62,046 nt of DNA from Burkholderiales bacterium (GCA_016200895.1 JACQDX010000139.1:1-62046), one strand, 5' to 3'; positions 9,066-18,158 are shown, counted from the first letter of the stretch. The notes: a model not told the origin generated them from the letters alone. Made by a program: numbers and translations.

Positions 9066-9388
9066 TCAATACTTCTTTATGTTTTAAGACCAAAAAGCTC
9101 AACACAGAGGCACGGAGACACAGAGGTGGCACTGAGAAAATCTTAGTCATTTACTCGTTCTGTTTTTGCTCTGCGTCTCTGCTTGAGATGTCTGCTGTTC
9201 TATATTGACTCTGCTTTATCAGCAAAGCGGAAATTCATTCACATACCTATTTTATTCCCTCCCCTTCAAGGGGAGGGTTAGGGTGGGGATGGGGTTCGAT
9301 TGATTAATCTGTCATCAAATTGCGTTAGAACCCATCCCCCACACACCCATTCCACCGCGCAGCTTGCAGGCTGCTTGGATATTTGAGG

Positions 9389-9406
9389 CGCAAAGCATGC
9401 TTTGCG
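9389..9406. repeat. Perfect 18-bp palindrome
   Basis: CGCAAAGCATGCTTTGCG reads the same on both strands. It lies in the repeat-rich gap between ubiC and the RNase II gene; no function is assigned. Confidence 0.8.
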
Positions 9407-9489
9407 AATTCCCCCAAATCTCCTCTTGAAGGGGAGGAGTTAAATACATTGTAGCTTGCGTTTTACTTATATCAGTTTGCCACGAACGC

Positions 9490-9522
9490 CCCCGGGATTC
9501 CTGCCTTCGCAGGAATGACGAC
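9490..9522. repeat. REP-type hairpin, copy 1
   Basis: ATTCCTGC (9497-9504) and GCAGGAAT (9509-9516) form an 8-bp stem with a CTTC loop, flanked by 'aacgccccc' and 'gacgac'. A second copy with the same flank is at 54.4 kb. Confidence 0.75.
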
Positions 9523-9635
9523 TTTGAGAGTGCTGCTTCATTAACAAAGTGACGCAATGCGCCTTTCAACCACTTTCTTGCATTTCTCCGTATCACCTCT
9601 GTGCCTCTGTGTTGAGAGGTCTTAAGGTTTTACAT

Positions 9636-10259
9636 CTAAACCAACCGCAAACCCTCAACCCCAGGCAAAAACACTTCCGTCACCTGCAAACACCCACCCT
9701 TGCGCCAAAACAAAGACCTGCGTGCCAGCATGCTGTGCATGCCTGCCAGTTCCGGCTGTTTCGCCACGATGCGGCGTATCAGCGGATGGCTTTGGCGTAG
9801 TCTGGCGTAATGCAAATCACCACGGAGCACCAGCGGGTCGTTGAACAAAGTGCTGCCCAAAGACTTTTCACCCAGCGCATGAAACAGCGGCCATTCATTC
9901 GCCGTGGCACTCAGCGGCACTATCGTATGACCATACACCACGGCTTCGCCATCGCAACGCAAAAACACTTCGCGCTCATGGACTTTCATCGCGCGGGCTA
10001 AACCTATGGCAGCATATTCATCTTGCAGGCATACTGCCTTGTGCTGCGACAAACGCTGCACGCGAAACTGCTGGCATCTTGCCATCAGCCTGGCCGTCAG
10101 CGAATCACGGTTACTGAGCCAGTCTTCCATCAGCGCACTGGTATGAACTGCATTCACATGGGCATACCATTGCGCAGCCTGCGGGCGTTGCATTTGCTTG
10201 CCTGTCGGTAAAACCGTGTGCAAAATTGCAGCTTCCAAATCATGCCCTGCCATCTGCAA
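9636..10259 (-). CDS. ubiC: Chorismate--pyruvate lyase
   Basis: A protein of up to 207 residues that removes pyruvate from chorismate to give 4-hydroxybenzoate, the first ubiquinone precursor; cytosolic. The UbiC landmarks are present: 'REVFLRCDGEAVVYGHTIVP', holding the region of the conserved Arg, and 'LQVTEVFLPG' near the C-terminus with the conserved Glu. Classical UbiC is about 165-200 residues. The N-terminus is uncertain: the frame opens 20 bases inside the yqiA-like gene, and an internal ATG ending at 10196 would give 186 residues. Third gene of mpl-yqiA-ubiC. Confidence 0.9.
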   Translation of the reverse strand: MQMAGHDLEAAILHTVLPTGKQMQRPQAAQWYAHVNAVHTSALMEDWLSNRDSLTARLMARCQQFRVQRLSQHKAVCLQDEYAAIGLARAMKVHEREVFLRCDGEAVVYGHTIVPLSATANEWPLFHALGEKSLGSTLFNDPLVLRGDLHYARLRQSHPLIRRIVAKQPELAGMHSMLARRSLFWRKGGCLQVTEVFLPGVEGLRLV

Positions 10260-10812
10260 AGACCATCACCTGATCCAGGTAATCGGCAAATTCAGCAATA
10301 CCATGATCGCTGCCTTCAATCACGAACTGTCTTGCACTTGGATAATGGGCGACCATCTCGCGCCAGTCCAGCACTTCGTCACCAGTAGCAGCAATCAAAA
10401 AATAACGCTCAGGCCGGGTAATCTGTTCCACGGCCAGGGCACGCAGTTCAGTCATGTATTCTGCCTTGAATTCAAAGATGCGGTCGCTGTGGTAATAAGT
10501 CGTCACACCGACATAGCTTTCCAGGTCACGCGGCGGCTTGACGGCAGGGTTCAGCAAGATGGCTTTGCAGCCGTATTTTTCTGCCAGCCAGGTCGCATAA
10601 TAGCCGCCCAGGGATGAGCCTATGATGCAGATGTCCTCTGCCTTGTGCCCTGCCAGCAAGGCCTCGGCCTGTTGTATCGCCAGCGCTGGCGAGGGTGACA
10701 GGTCGGGGCAGGCTATCTCATCGCTGCGGCCCAGCTTCGCCATATGCGCAAGCATGACACGTGCCTTGTAAGAGTCAGGCGATGAGCGAAAACCGTGCAG
10801 GTAGAGGATCAT
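10240..10812 (-). CDS. YqiA/YcfP-like alpha/beta hydrolase (esterase)
   Basis: A 190-residue single-domain alpha/beta hydrolase. The nucleophile elbow GSSLGG (about residues 65-70), the acid in 'ATGDEVLDWREM' and the catalytic His in 'IEGSDHGIAEF' form the expected Ser-Asp-His triad. The N-terminal 'ILYLHGFRSSPDSYKA' is characteristic of YqiA/YcfP esterases, whose natural substrate is unknown. It starts inside the mpl stop codon (four-base overlap) and its end overlaps ubiC. Confidence 0.9.
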   Translation of the reverse strand: MILYLHGFRSSPDSYKARVMLAHMAKLGRSDEIACPDLSPSPALAIQQAEALLAGHKAEDICIIGSSLGGYYATWLAEKYGCKAILLNPAVKPPRDLESYVGVTTYYHSDRIFEFKAEYMTELRALAVEQITRPERYFLIAATGDEVLDWREMVAHYPSARQFVIEGSDHGIAEFADYLDQVMVFADGRA

Positions 10813-12224
10813 GCTGCAATTGCCTGATTACCGGCTTGATTACCAGCCTGCTGCGCGCGGACTTGCAGCGCATCCAGCAATTTCTGGTGGATACCACCAA
10901 AGCCGCCATTACTCATGATGAGTACATGGTCACCTGCTTTCGCTTTGCTGACGATATCCTGTACCAGTTGATCTATCTTGTGATGGCAGGCGACCTTGTC
11001 GCCCAAGGGTGCCAAGGCTTCTGCCAGGTCCCAGCCCAAAGCTGACTTGCCATCTGTCTCGCCAAAACCAAATACCAGGTCAGCCTGTTGCAGGCTACCG
11101 GGCAAGGCCTGTTTCATGGTGCCCAGCTTCATGGTGTTCGAGCGTGGTTCCAGCACGGCCAGGATACGGGCATCGCCGACCTTGTGGCGCAAGCCTTCAA
11201 CCGTCGTGGCAACGGCTGTAGGGTGATGGGCGAAATCGTCAATGACGGTAACACCATCAGCGACACCACGCACTTCCATGCGGCGCTTGACGCTGACAAA
11301 CTGGGCCAGCGCTTCTATCGAAATTTCTGATGTGACGCCGACATGGCGGGCTGCGGCAATCGCGGCCAGTGCATTTTGCCGGTTATGTTCGCCGTTCAAA
11401 TTCCATTGAACCTTACCTTGCAACTGATTATTGAAATAGACTTCAAAGTCTTCGCCCTCTTGCATGACCAGACGCCAGGCCTGGTCATTGCCAAAAAATT
11501 CTTTTTCACTCCAGCAACCGCGCTGCAGGACACGTTCCAGCGAGGCATTGTTGCCATTCACGATAAGGCGGCCTACACCGGGTACGGTGCGCACCAGGTG
11601 GTGGAACTGGGTTTCTATTGCCGCCACATCCGGGAAGATGTCGGCATGGTCATATTCCAGATTGTTGAGCACGGCAGTCTTGGCATGGTAATGCACGAAC
11701 TTGCTGCGCTTGTCGAAGAAGGCGGTATCGTATTCGTCTGCCTCGATGACAAAAAAGTCAGAAGCATGGTTGCCCCACAAGCGGGCAGAGATACCAAAAT
11801 TCAGCGGCACGCCACCGATCAAGAAGCCAGGCGAATAACCTGCATATTCCAGGATCCAGGCCAGCATGGCTGATGTGGTTGTTTTGCCATGCGTGCCAGC
11901 GACGGCGAGTACCCACTTGTCATGCAGGATATGCTCACCCATCCATTGCGGGCCAGACACATAGGGCAAGCCACGGTTGAGGATTTCTTCCATCAGCGGG
12001 TTGCCGCGCGAGACGACATTGCCTATGACATACAAATCCGGTTCCAGCGCTATCTGTTCAGCCCCAAAACCCTGGGTCAGGCTGATGCCCTGGGATTCGA
12101 GCTGGGTGCTCATGGGCGGATAGACATTGGCATCGCAGCCCGTCACGGTATGACCTGCTTCTTTTGCCAACACGGCCAGGCCACCCATGAAAGTGCCGCA
12201 GATACCTAAAATATGAATATGCAT
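10809..12224 (-). CDS. mpl: UDP-MurNAc:L-Ala-gamma-D-Glu-mDAP ligase
   Basis: A 471-residue murein-recycling ligase that joins the released tripeptide to UDP-MurNAc. The N-terminal 'HILGICGTFMGGLA' loop, the Mur ligase P-loop 'VAGTHGKTTTSAML' (about 108-121), 'EADEYDTAFFDKRSKF' and 'VIDDFAHHPTAV' are diagnostic; GICGTFMGG rather than MurC's GIGGxGMSG separates Mpl from MurC. It heads the operon with the YqiA-like and UbiC genes. The divergent gene on the other side begins across the copy-B repeat. Confidence 0.96.
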   Translation of the reverse strand: MHIHILGICGTFMGGLAVLAKEAGHTVTGCDANVYPPMSTQLESQGISLTQGFGAEQIALEPDLYVIGNVVSRGNPLMEEILNRGLPYVSGPQWMGEHILHDKWVLAVAGTHGKTTTSAMLAWILEYAGYSPGFLIGGVPLNFGISARLWGNHASDFFVIEADEYDTAFFDKRSKFVHYHAKTAVLNNLEYDHADIFPDVAAIETQFHHLVRTVPGVGRLIVNGNNASLERVLQRGCWSEKEFFGNDQAWRLVMQEGEDFEVYFNNQLQGKVQWNLNGEHNRQNALAAIAAARHVGVTSEISIEALAQFVSVKRRMEVRGVADGVTVIDDFAHHPTAVATTVEGLRHKVGDARILAVLEPRSNTMKLGTMKQALPGSLQQADLVFGFGETDGKSALGWDLAEALAPLGDKVACHHKIDQLVQDIVSKAKAGDHVLIMSNGGFGGIHQKLLDALQVRAQQAGNQAGNQAIAA

Positions 12225-12285
12225 AATTGAACCAAATTCCAGAATCCCGCAATTCTACCTGAGAGAGTGCGTAGGTAAGCAGTGT

Positions 12286-12434
12286 TCTTAAAACCACTCA
12301 CCACAGAGGCACAGAGACACAGAGAAAAGCAGGAGGAAACTTTAAGAAAAATTTATAATTATGATGTTTCAAATAACATAAATTCAACTCTGTGTTGCCT
12401 CGGTGTCTCTGTGCCTCTGTGTTGAGAGGTCTTG
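12286..12434. repeat. 'cacagag' inverted-repeat element, copy B
   Basis: The shortest copy of the family. CACAGAGGCACAGAGACAC at 12302-12320 is perfectly complementary to 12403-12421, with an AT-rich centre of about 80 bases, and the right end reads GAGAGGTCTT as in copies A and C. It fills the divergent promoter region between mpl and the next gene, so any promoter for either must lie in or beside it. Confidence 0.8.
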
Positions 12435-12473
12435 TTTTTGGATTTGCCCACAGTTTCAGTTATGATTACTGAC

Positions 12474-13100
12474 ATGATGATCCATACACCAAATGAAGCA
12501 GAGAGCCTGCGGGCTGAGATTGCTGCGCTGGCGGCGCGTATGATAGCCGAGGATGGGGCCGACTATGGCTCGGCCAAGCGCAAGGCGGCCAAGCAGTTGC
12601 TGGGCAACCATAAAGTCAAGGGTGATGTCATGCCTGACAATGCCCAGATTGAGCAGGAAGTACGCGAATACAATGAATTATTCTTTGGCGACACCCAGCC
12701 GCAACGCCTATTGCATTTGCGACAACTAGCGCTTGAACTCATGGATGAAATGGAGCGCTACAGCCCCTATATAGTCGGCGCAGTGCTGAATGGCACGGCA
12801 GGTAATCACTCTGATATCCATCTGCATTTGTTTGCCGACAATACCAAGGATGTTGCCATTTATTTATTGAATAAAGATGTGCAGTTCGAAGTCTCAGAAA
12901 GTTTCAATAATCGCAACGAAAGCATAGAAACCCTGAGCTTCATGTACAAGAACGAAGGCGTACATCTGATGTTACGGGATCAGGATGCCATACGCAGCGG
13001 CCACGGCAAGAGTACAGAGCGGGCCAATGCGGCAGCTTTGCGGGCGCTTATGGCGGAAGCCGAGGCAGAAGCCAAAGCGGGAGCCGAAACAGGGAAATAA
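12474..13100 (+). CDS. Conserved hypothetical with degenerate nucleotidyltransferase-like motif
   Basis: About 208 residues, starting at one of several close ATGs (12462, 12474, 12477); no clear ribosome site decides between them. Residues 20-60 are helical and charged. Mid-protein 'VGAVLNGTAGNHSDIHLHLFADN' resembles the G[GS]x(9-13)DxD core of the nucleotidyltransferase fold, but the second acidic residue is His, so catalysis is doubtful. 'DVAIYLLNKDVQFEVSE' would be the following beta strands. The last 30 residues are Ala/Glu/Lys-rich. It is divergent from mpl; in related genomes such a gene is sometimes mislabelled as a Mur ligase because of this neighbourhood (recollection, not checked). 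Confidence 0.65.
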   Translation: MMIHTPNEAESLRAEIAALAARMIAEDGADYGSAKRKAAKQLLGNHKVKGDVMPDNAQIEQEVREYNELFFGDTQPQRLLHLRQLALELMDEMERYSPYIVGAVLNGTAGNHSDIHLHLFADNTKDVAIYLLNKDVQFEVSESFNNRNESIETLSFMYKNEGVHLMLRDQDAIRSGHGKSTERANAAALRALMAEAEAEAKAGAETGK

Positions 13101-13113
13101 GCGCTGCAACGAA

Positions 13114-13138
13114 AAAGGATCGCCAACAGCGATCCTTT
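13114..13138. terminator. Bidirectional terminator hairpin
   Basis: AAAGGATCGC and GCGATCCTTT form a perfect 10-bp stem with a 5-nt loop between two convergent genes; A-run on the left and T-run on the right suit termination in both directions. Confidence 0.85.
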
Positions 13139-13164
13139 CCGGTTGAGGTCTGGCCTCAATGCTC

Positions 13165-14232
13165 TTATTGCGGTTCCATTGCCGCTGCTGCTTTCCTGAA
13201 ACGCGCAATGCGCTCATCGGTAGCCGGATGGCTGGCGGCGTAGTCATACGCCACACGCAACCATTTGGGTGTTACGTCGGCACCGGATCGTTTGCGGCTC
13301 TTGCTCATGTCGTCCAGTACATCAGCCAGATGGCTGGGTGATATATGTCTTTGCGTCAGGGCAGCGATGGCATAGGTATCGGCTTCAGTTTCCATTTCAC
13401 GGCTGTATTCCTGGCTCACCAAAGCCGCTGGAGCAAGCGCAACCACAGAACTGAAATCACCAAACAGGCTACCCATGGCGACAGTCAGCAAGCCCTTGCG
13501 CACCAGGCGGCGCATGGTGTGGTGGTTTTCTATATGGCCAATTTCATGCGCCAGCACACCGGACAATTCATCCGCCAGAAAACCCGTCAATTCATTGCCA
13601 CCACTGCCGACGATGAGGGTAATCAACTGATCGGTAACAACTACGGTACCACCCGGCAGGGCAAAGGCATTCGGGCCGATTTGCGGCGCACTGCGCACTT
13701 CCAGATGAATGGGCACGTAGGAATCTTTAGGACGCAAGCGGCGTAATAATTGTTCAGCCTGGGCAATCGTGCGGTCATCGAGCTTGCTCGGTTTCAGTAT
13801 GGTCTGGTCTAGCGCATTCATGATCTCAGCACCAAGAGCACGCTCATAACTGACAGGGATGTTGACAGCGACCTTATCGGCCAGCACAGGTACACCCCAT
13901 TTGTAAGCCGAAAACAAAATGCCTGCCATGACGATGATGGCCAGCAAAGCTGCCTGCCATTTGTGTTGCCAGCGTTCTATCGCGGATGGGCTATAACCCA
14001 GATACGTCAGCAGGCTTTGTTTGTCAGCTTGTGCATGGATTTCGCAGTGGCTGCCATCGGCAAAATTGAGTATGCAGGGCGCATCCTGAAAAGCTTCTTC
14101 CAGTTGCAATTGGCTCTTGTCTATCTGCCTGTCTATGCCCTCACCCGCCAGGCTGATACCGGCTGTTTGAAAATGCAGAATGACCTTGTGCAGCAAAGCC
14201 TGGCGGTGGTCAAAATAATGTGCTTGTATCAT
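13165..14232 (-). CDS. M48 zinc metallopeptidase, cassette copy 1
   Basis: A 355-residue membrane-bound M48 peptidase. The zinc motif HEIGH is at 229-233 and the third-ligand motif 'SREMETEADTYAI' follows, so it should be active. An N-terminal domain (1-90) precedes one membrane segment (about 93-110). That domain contains 'APCILNFADGSHCEIH' (51-66), identical in the paralogue at 15.7 kb. It follows the DUF898 gene by nine bases and is clearly co-transcribed with it. M48 proteins act in membrane or periplasmic protein quality control; the substrate here is unknown, and the steady pairing with DUF898 suggests a shared role (inference). Confidence 0.9.
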   Translation of the reverse strand: MIQAHYFDHRQALLHKVILHFQTAGISLAGEGIDRQIDKSQLQLEEAFQDAPCILNFADGSHCEIHAQADKQSLLTYLGYSPSAIERWQHKWQAALLAIIVMAGILFSAYKWGVPVLADKVAVNIPVSYERALGAEIMNALDQTILKPSKLDDRTIAQAEQLLRRLRPKDSYVPIHLEVRSAPQIGPNAFALPGGTVVVTDQLITLIVGSGGNELTGFLADELSGVLAHEIGHIENHHTMRRLVRKGLLTVAMGSLFGDFSSVVALAPAALVSQEYSREMETEADTYAIAALTQRHISPSHLADVLDDMSKSRKRSGADVTPKWLRVAYDYAASHPATDERIARFRKAAAAMEPQ

Positions 14233-14241
14233 AAGTGCTTT

Positions 14242-15498
14242 CTACCAGGACAAATCAAAGCCAAACAAATCTGCGGTGCTGTCGCCGCTGGCTTGGCCAA
14301 CCTGCCCTGACTTACCTGTCTGTACGGCTGGTAGCTGCTGGCTAGCCAGCAATTGCTCTAAGCTGGCAGCTTTTACACTGACGTGCTGCAAACGGAAGCG
14401 ATACACGTTCACCACCGCAAATGGCCGGTATAAACCCAGCGTCAGCAAGGTTAGAATGAGGTTCTTTACTTGCAAAAAATAAAAGGCTTTGTAGGGCAAA
14501 TGCGAATCTATTTCTATGCCCGGGAAACGGGTGGCATTCCAGGACTTGTTCCAGATTTTGACTTGCAACAATGTGCTGCCGCTGAGGAAGATGATATAGG
14601 CCAGCAAGATCGCTAAAAACCCTAGTGGGAACAAGAGCCAGCCATACAGCTCCATAAAAAATTTATAGTTGTCAGGTGCATGATTTTTGAGCGTGGCAAT
14701 GAAGACCGCGCTGCCCACGCCTATCATCACAACAAAGATCAGCAGGACCAGGCCGACAGCAAAATAAGCCCATAAAAAAGAATTGCTGGTGAGGCTGCAA
14801 GTACTTCTTAATTCTGAAAAAGCCAGGTCTTTGTGCTGATACATGCGCATGCGCGCATGCAGCCAGGGCCAGCTCAAATAGGGAATAAATGCAAGCGCCA
14901 GGATGCCGGGCTGATTTGGTTTCAATACCCCGAGCAGGCCCGGCAATAACACCATCAGACCAACCGGCAGATACGTCCTGTAAGCACCAGCAAGCGTGCC
15001 GTGAAATTGAAAACGCAGACCCAGGTAACTGCTATTGCGCAGGCGAAAGCGCAAGGCACTGCGCATCATCCACGGCACCCCGAGCAAGAAAACGGCAAAC
15101 AGGATCAAGGCCAGCGTTTTTGAAAAAGTGAACAGGTAGTGATAGCAAAACAGCAGTATCACTGCGATGACCCGGCCACGGAATATGATCCTGGGATCCC
15201 CATGAAAATTGAAGACAGCTTCATTCAACTGGGTATTGCGGTCAAAGTACTTGAGTCGCCTTACCTTTGCCCAGGCTGAATAAATACCCAGGGTCGCCAG
15301 ACTCAGACAGAGATTGACGATCCAGATACGAAAATATTCTTTGCCTGTACCAGTAAATGACAGATGGTATTCAGTCTGCTGCTCTGTCATCTGCACGGTA
15401 TTTGTGACTGTTGCTGCATCATGGTCTGGGATGGTCGTTGCGGGCGGAGTATCTGTCGCAGGTGGCCACATGCCTGTAGCCCCGGTTTGTATTTGCAT
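14242..15498 (-). CDS. DUF898 (YjgN-type) membrane protein, cassette copy 1
   Basis: A 418-residue polytopic protein of the DUF898 family. After a 50-residue polar N-terminus come 'GTGKEYFRIWIVNLCLSL' and 'LGIYSAWAKVRRLKYFDRNT', the family's signature, then about six to eight hydrophobic segments. The C-terminal 'LQVKNLILTLLTLGLYRPFAVVNVYRFRLQHV' looks like an internal repeat of the first unit. The last 14 residues, GDSTADLFGFDLSW, are shared almost exactly with copy 2. It lies just upstream of the M48 gene. The biochemical function of DUF898 proteins is not known. Confidence 0.88.
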   Translation of the reverse strand: MQIQTGATGMWPPATDTPPATTIPDHDAATVTNTVQMTEQQTEYHLSFTGTGKEYFRIWIVNLCLSLATLGIYSAWAKVRRLKYFDRNTQLNEAVFNFHGDPRIIFRGRVIAVILLFCYHYLFTFSKTLALILFAVFLLGVPWMMRSALRFRLRNSSYLGLRFQFHGTLAGAYRTYLPVGLMVLLPGLLGVLKPNQPGILALAFIPYLSWPWLHARMRMYQHKDLAFSELRSTCSLTSNSFLWAYFAVGLVLLIFVVMIGVGSAVFIATLKNHAPDNYKFFMELYGWLLFPLGFLAILLAYIIFLSGSTLLQVKIWNKSWNATRFPGIEIDSHLPYKAFYFLQVKNLILTLLTLGLYRPFAVVNVYRFRLQHVSVKAASLEQLLASQQLPAVQTGKSGQVGQASGDSTADLFGFDLSW

Positions 15499-15719
15499 GC
15501 CTGAAATCTTTATGGTCTTGTGGACTTGTCTTGGTATCTTCTTCCCGCCCTTTGGGCACAGGGCCTTCGGGCAGGGAAAGAGGAAAATAACATAAGATCA
15601 TCAGGTTAGTAAAATTTTGTTACAAGTTTTGAATGTGACCTGTTGCTTTAATAGAGCGCAAACTCATTTCATTAATAGAAATGAGAAGAAATCAGACGGG
15701 ATGCAGTTGCTATAGCACA

Positions 15720-16766
15720 TTATTTTGCCGCTGCCCTGAACCTTGCCACTCTATCTTCAGTTGCAGGATGGCTGGACATGTATTTGGTGATCCTTTTTGT
15801 TGACGAATCATGCTCAGCTTCGCGCTTGTACAGTTTTTCCATGTGTTCCAGCGCGTCTGCCAGGCGGGCGGGCGACATGCCCGCTTGTTTCATGCGCTTG
15901 ATGGCATAGTCGTCAGCTTCGGTTTCCATTTCGCGTGAGAATTCCATATTCACGACCCCGGCAGATGCCAGGCTGACGACAGAACTGAAGTCGGAAAACA
16001 GGCTACCGGCAATTACCGTCACCATGGCGTCGCGCACTAAGCGGCGCATGCCATGATTACCTTCGACGTGGCCAATCTCATGGGCCAGTACACCTGCCAG
16101 TTCTTCAGCGCCTTCTGCACTCAGGCCCTTATCTTTGTTGGTGCTCAGCATTCGTATCATGGCATCAGTGACGACAATGGTGCCGCCTGGCAGGGCAAAA
16201 GCATTGACACCGATCGCTGGCGCATCCCTGACCTCAAGCCGTATTGGTATGCGGCCATGTTCAGGCATGACACGTTCAATCGCTGCCTTTGCCTGGGCGA
16301 TGCGTTGATCACTTAAACGACTGCGGTTGAGTACTGAATTGTCCAGCAATTTCATGACTTCTACACCCAGGGCCTGCTCGTAGCGGCCAGGCAGGCGGGC
16401 GGCGATATTGTCAGCCAACCATGGCACACCCCACTCACGCGCCGCCAGCAGCATGACTGCCATGGCAATGATAGCGACCAGCGCCCATTTCCATTGTCTT
16501 TGTCTGCGTTGCACCCAGCTGGACTGGTAGTCAAGATAATCCAGTAGCGTTTGCTGGTCAGCCTTGTCATGGATTTCGCAATGGCTGCCATCAGCAAAAT
16601 TGAGTATGCAGGGCGCATGTTCAAAAGGCTCTGCCACCTGCAAATTGTTTTTCTTGACGGGATAATGCTTGCCATCAAAGATGACATTCACGATGTCTTG
16701 CTGTAAGTCCAGGCAGATGGATTGCATCAGGCTCTGGCGATGGTCGAAATAATTGGCTTTAATCAT
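15720..16766 (-). CDS. M48 zinc metallopeptidase, cassette copy 2
   Basis: A 348-residue paralogue of the M48 protein at 13.2 kb with HEIGH at the same position (229-233), 'SREMETEADDYAIKRM' for the third ligand, and one membrane segment (about 93-110). The N-terminal domain differs in most positions from copy 1 except residues 51-66 and the opening 'YFDHRQ'. Eight bases separate it from its DUF898 partner. Both copies keep all catalytic residues, so neither looks like a decaying duplicate. Confidence 0.9.
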   Translation of the reverse strand: MIKANYFDHRQSLMQSICLDLQQDIVNVIFDGKHYPVKKNNLQVAEPFEHAPCILNFADGSHCEIHDKADQQTLLDYLDYQSSWVQRRQRQWKWALVAIIAMAVMLLAAREWGVPWLADNIAARLPGRYEQALGVEVMKLLDNSVLNRSRLSDQRIAQAKAAIERVMPEHGRIPIRLEVRDAPAIGVNAFALPGGTIVVTDAMIRMLSTNKDKGLSAEGAEELAGVLAHEIGHVEGNHGMRRLVRDAMVTVIAGSLFSDFSSVVSLASAGVVNMEFSREMETEADDYAIKRMKQAGMSPARLADALEHMEKLYKREAEHDSSTKRITKYMSSHPATEDRVARFRAAAK

Positions 16767-16774
16767 AGCTGCGT

Positions 16775-18025
16775 TTACCAGGACAAATCAAAGCCAAACA
16801 TATCGGCAGAACTATCACCTGTGGCCTGCGCCTGACCAGTTTTTTTGGTAGCTTGCACCTGATCCAGTTCTTCTGAACACAGGCGCACATGCGCCAGCCG
16901 GAAACGGTATAAGGCAACCACCGCAAATGGCCGGTAAAGACCAAAACTGAAGATAGTAAAAAAGAAGTTTTTCACCTGCAAGCGCCAGTAGGGCCAATAT
17001 GGCAGTGAAGAATCAATATCAACGCCCGGGAAACTGGTATTGTCCCAGGATTTATTCCAGGCTATAGCCTGTATATAGCTAAGACACCCCAATGCCGCCA
17101 ATACCGTCACCAGCAAGGTGACAAAACCGAGAAGCAGGTAAAAAACGTCCTTGGTATTGCGCAGATATTGCAGCAAACTCCCCCCATGTTTTGCCAATAC
17201 GACGGACACTATGCCGGTAAGAAGAATGCCTACAATCACCGAACAAAACAGCGCTAGCAGTACCCCGACATAACTCCAGCTGAAGGCCCCGCTTTTCATA
17301 TCACAACTGGCGCGCAAATTACCGTAACTGATATTGTCATGCTGGTAAATACGCATTCTGGCATGCAGCCAGGGCCAGTAGAGATAGCCGATGAACGCGA
17401 TACCTGCCATGTATTTTTCTTCAGGAAACAGGGCGCCAAACAAGCCCGGCAAAAGAATGACGAAAGCAACCGGGGAATAAGCAGCATAGGCATCCCGTAC
17501 CGAACCATGAAACTGGAAGCGCAAGCCACGGTAGCTGGTCTGGTGCAAGCGAAAACGCAATGCACTGCGCATCATGAAAGGTACACCCAGCAAAAACACG
17601 ATGAAAAACGTCAGTGCCAGGTTCTTGGAAAATGTAAACAGGTAGTGGTAACAGAACAGTAGAATCACAGCCACGATGCGGCCGCGCAAGATGGTTTTTG
17701 CTTCGCCATGAAAATTGAAGCTGGCCCCCGCCAAGCTGGTATTACGGTCAAAATACTCCAGCCGCCGGACCTTGGCCCAGGCTGAATAAATACCCAGGCT
17801 TGCCAGACTCAGGCAAAGATTGACTATCCAGATACGAAAATACTCTTTGCCAGTACCGCTGAACTGGAGGTATTGCCAGTTGGGTATGACGACTTTTTTG
17901 GTAATGCTGGCGACTGCAGCAACCTCTGCCACGGGCATGGGCTCACTTGTCTCGCCCGTCCAGTCTTGATAATCAACGAGGGGAATAGTGGGCAGCCAGA
18001 CTTCGGCATCTTTGTAAATTTGCAT
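16775..18025 (-). CDS. DUF898 (YjgN-type) membrane protein, cassette copy 2
   Basis: A 416-residue paralogue of the protein at 14.2 kb. The 'GTGKEYFRIWIVNLCLSLASLG' start of the fold (written here in part), 'YSAWAKVRRLEYFDRNTSL', the central 'ALRFRLHQTSYRGLRFQFHG' and the C-terminal tail GDSSADMFGFDLSW are kept, while the N-terminal 50 residues and the loops differ. First gene of the four-gene run DUF898-M48-DUF898-M48. The 221 bases between the two cassettes (15499-15719) hold no gene and may carry a separate promoter for copy 1. Confidence 0.88.
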   Translation of the reverse strand: MQIYKDAEVWLPTIPLVDYQDWTGETSEPMPVAEVAAVASITKKVVIPNWQYLQFSGTGKEYFRIWIVNLCLSLASLGIYSAWAKVRRLEYFDRNTSLAGASFNFHGEAKTILRGRIVAVILLFCYHYLFTFSKNLALTFFIVFLLGVPFMMRSALRFRLHQTSYRGLRFQFHGSVRDAYAAYSPVAFVILLPGLFGALFPEEKYMAGIAFIGYLYWPWLHARMRIYQHDNISYGNLRASCDMKSGAFSWSYVGVLLALFCSVIVGILLTGIVSVVLAKHGGSLLQYLRNTKDVFYLLLGFVTLLVTVLAALGCLSYIQAIAWNKSWDNTSFPGVDIDSSLPYWPYWRLQVKNFFFTIFSFGLYRPFAVVALYRFRLAHVRLCSEELDQVQATKKTGQAQATGDSSADMFGFDLSW

Positions 18026-18158
18026 TGCTGAGCGCGGGTGGAATGACAGTCTGTGCGGGATGACAATAAAATAACACAGATCAGATGTTTACATGTTTTT
18101 TGCAGTACTTTATACAGAGAATCTCAGATGAAATGCAGATAAATTCAGGCTGTGCAGA

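Larger units (their letters stand above)
9084..9625. repeat. Composite 'cacagag' inverted-repeat element, copy A
   Basis: The 570-base gap before the RNase II gene contains no plausible gene. Its outer ends are inverted copies: TTAAGACC followed by CACAGAGGCAC at 9084-9110, and the complement ending GGTCTTAA at 9618-9625. Inside are a second repeat pair (CCTCCCCTTCAAGGGGAGG near 9258 and its inverted relative near 9430), a perfect 18-bp palindrome at 9389-9406, and a REP hairpin at 9497-9516. The same end sequences bound the elements at about 12.3 and 21 kb. Confidence 0.7.

Noticed and set aside
9084..9625. CRISPR array in the repeat-rich gap
   Set aside because: Repeats are inverted, few and unevenly spaced; no cas gene is in the window.
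13165..18025. Assembly duplication as the source of the two DUF898-M48 cassettes
   Set aside because: The copies differ throughout at protein and DNA level, so this is an old true duplication.
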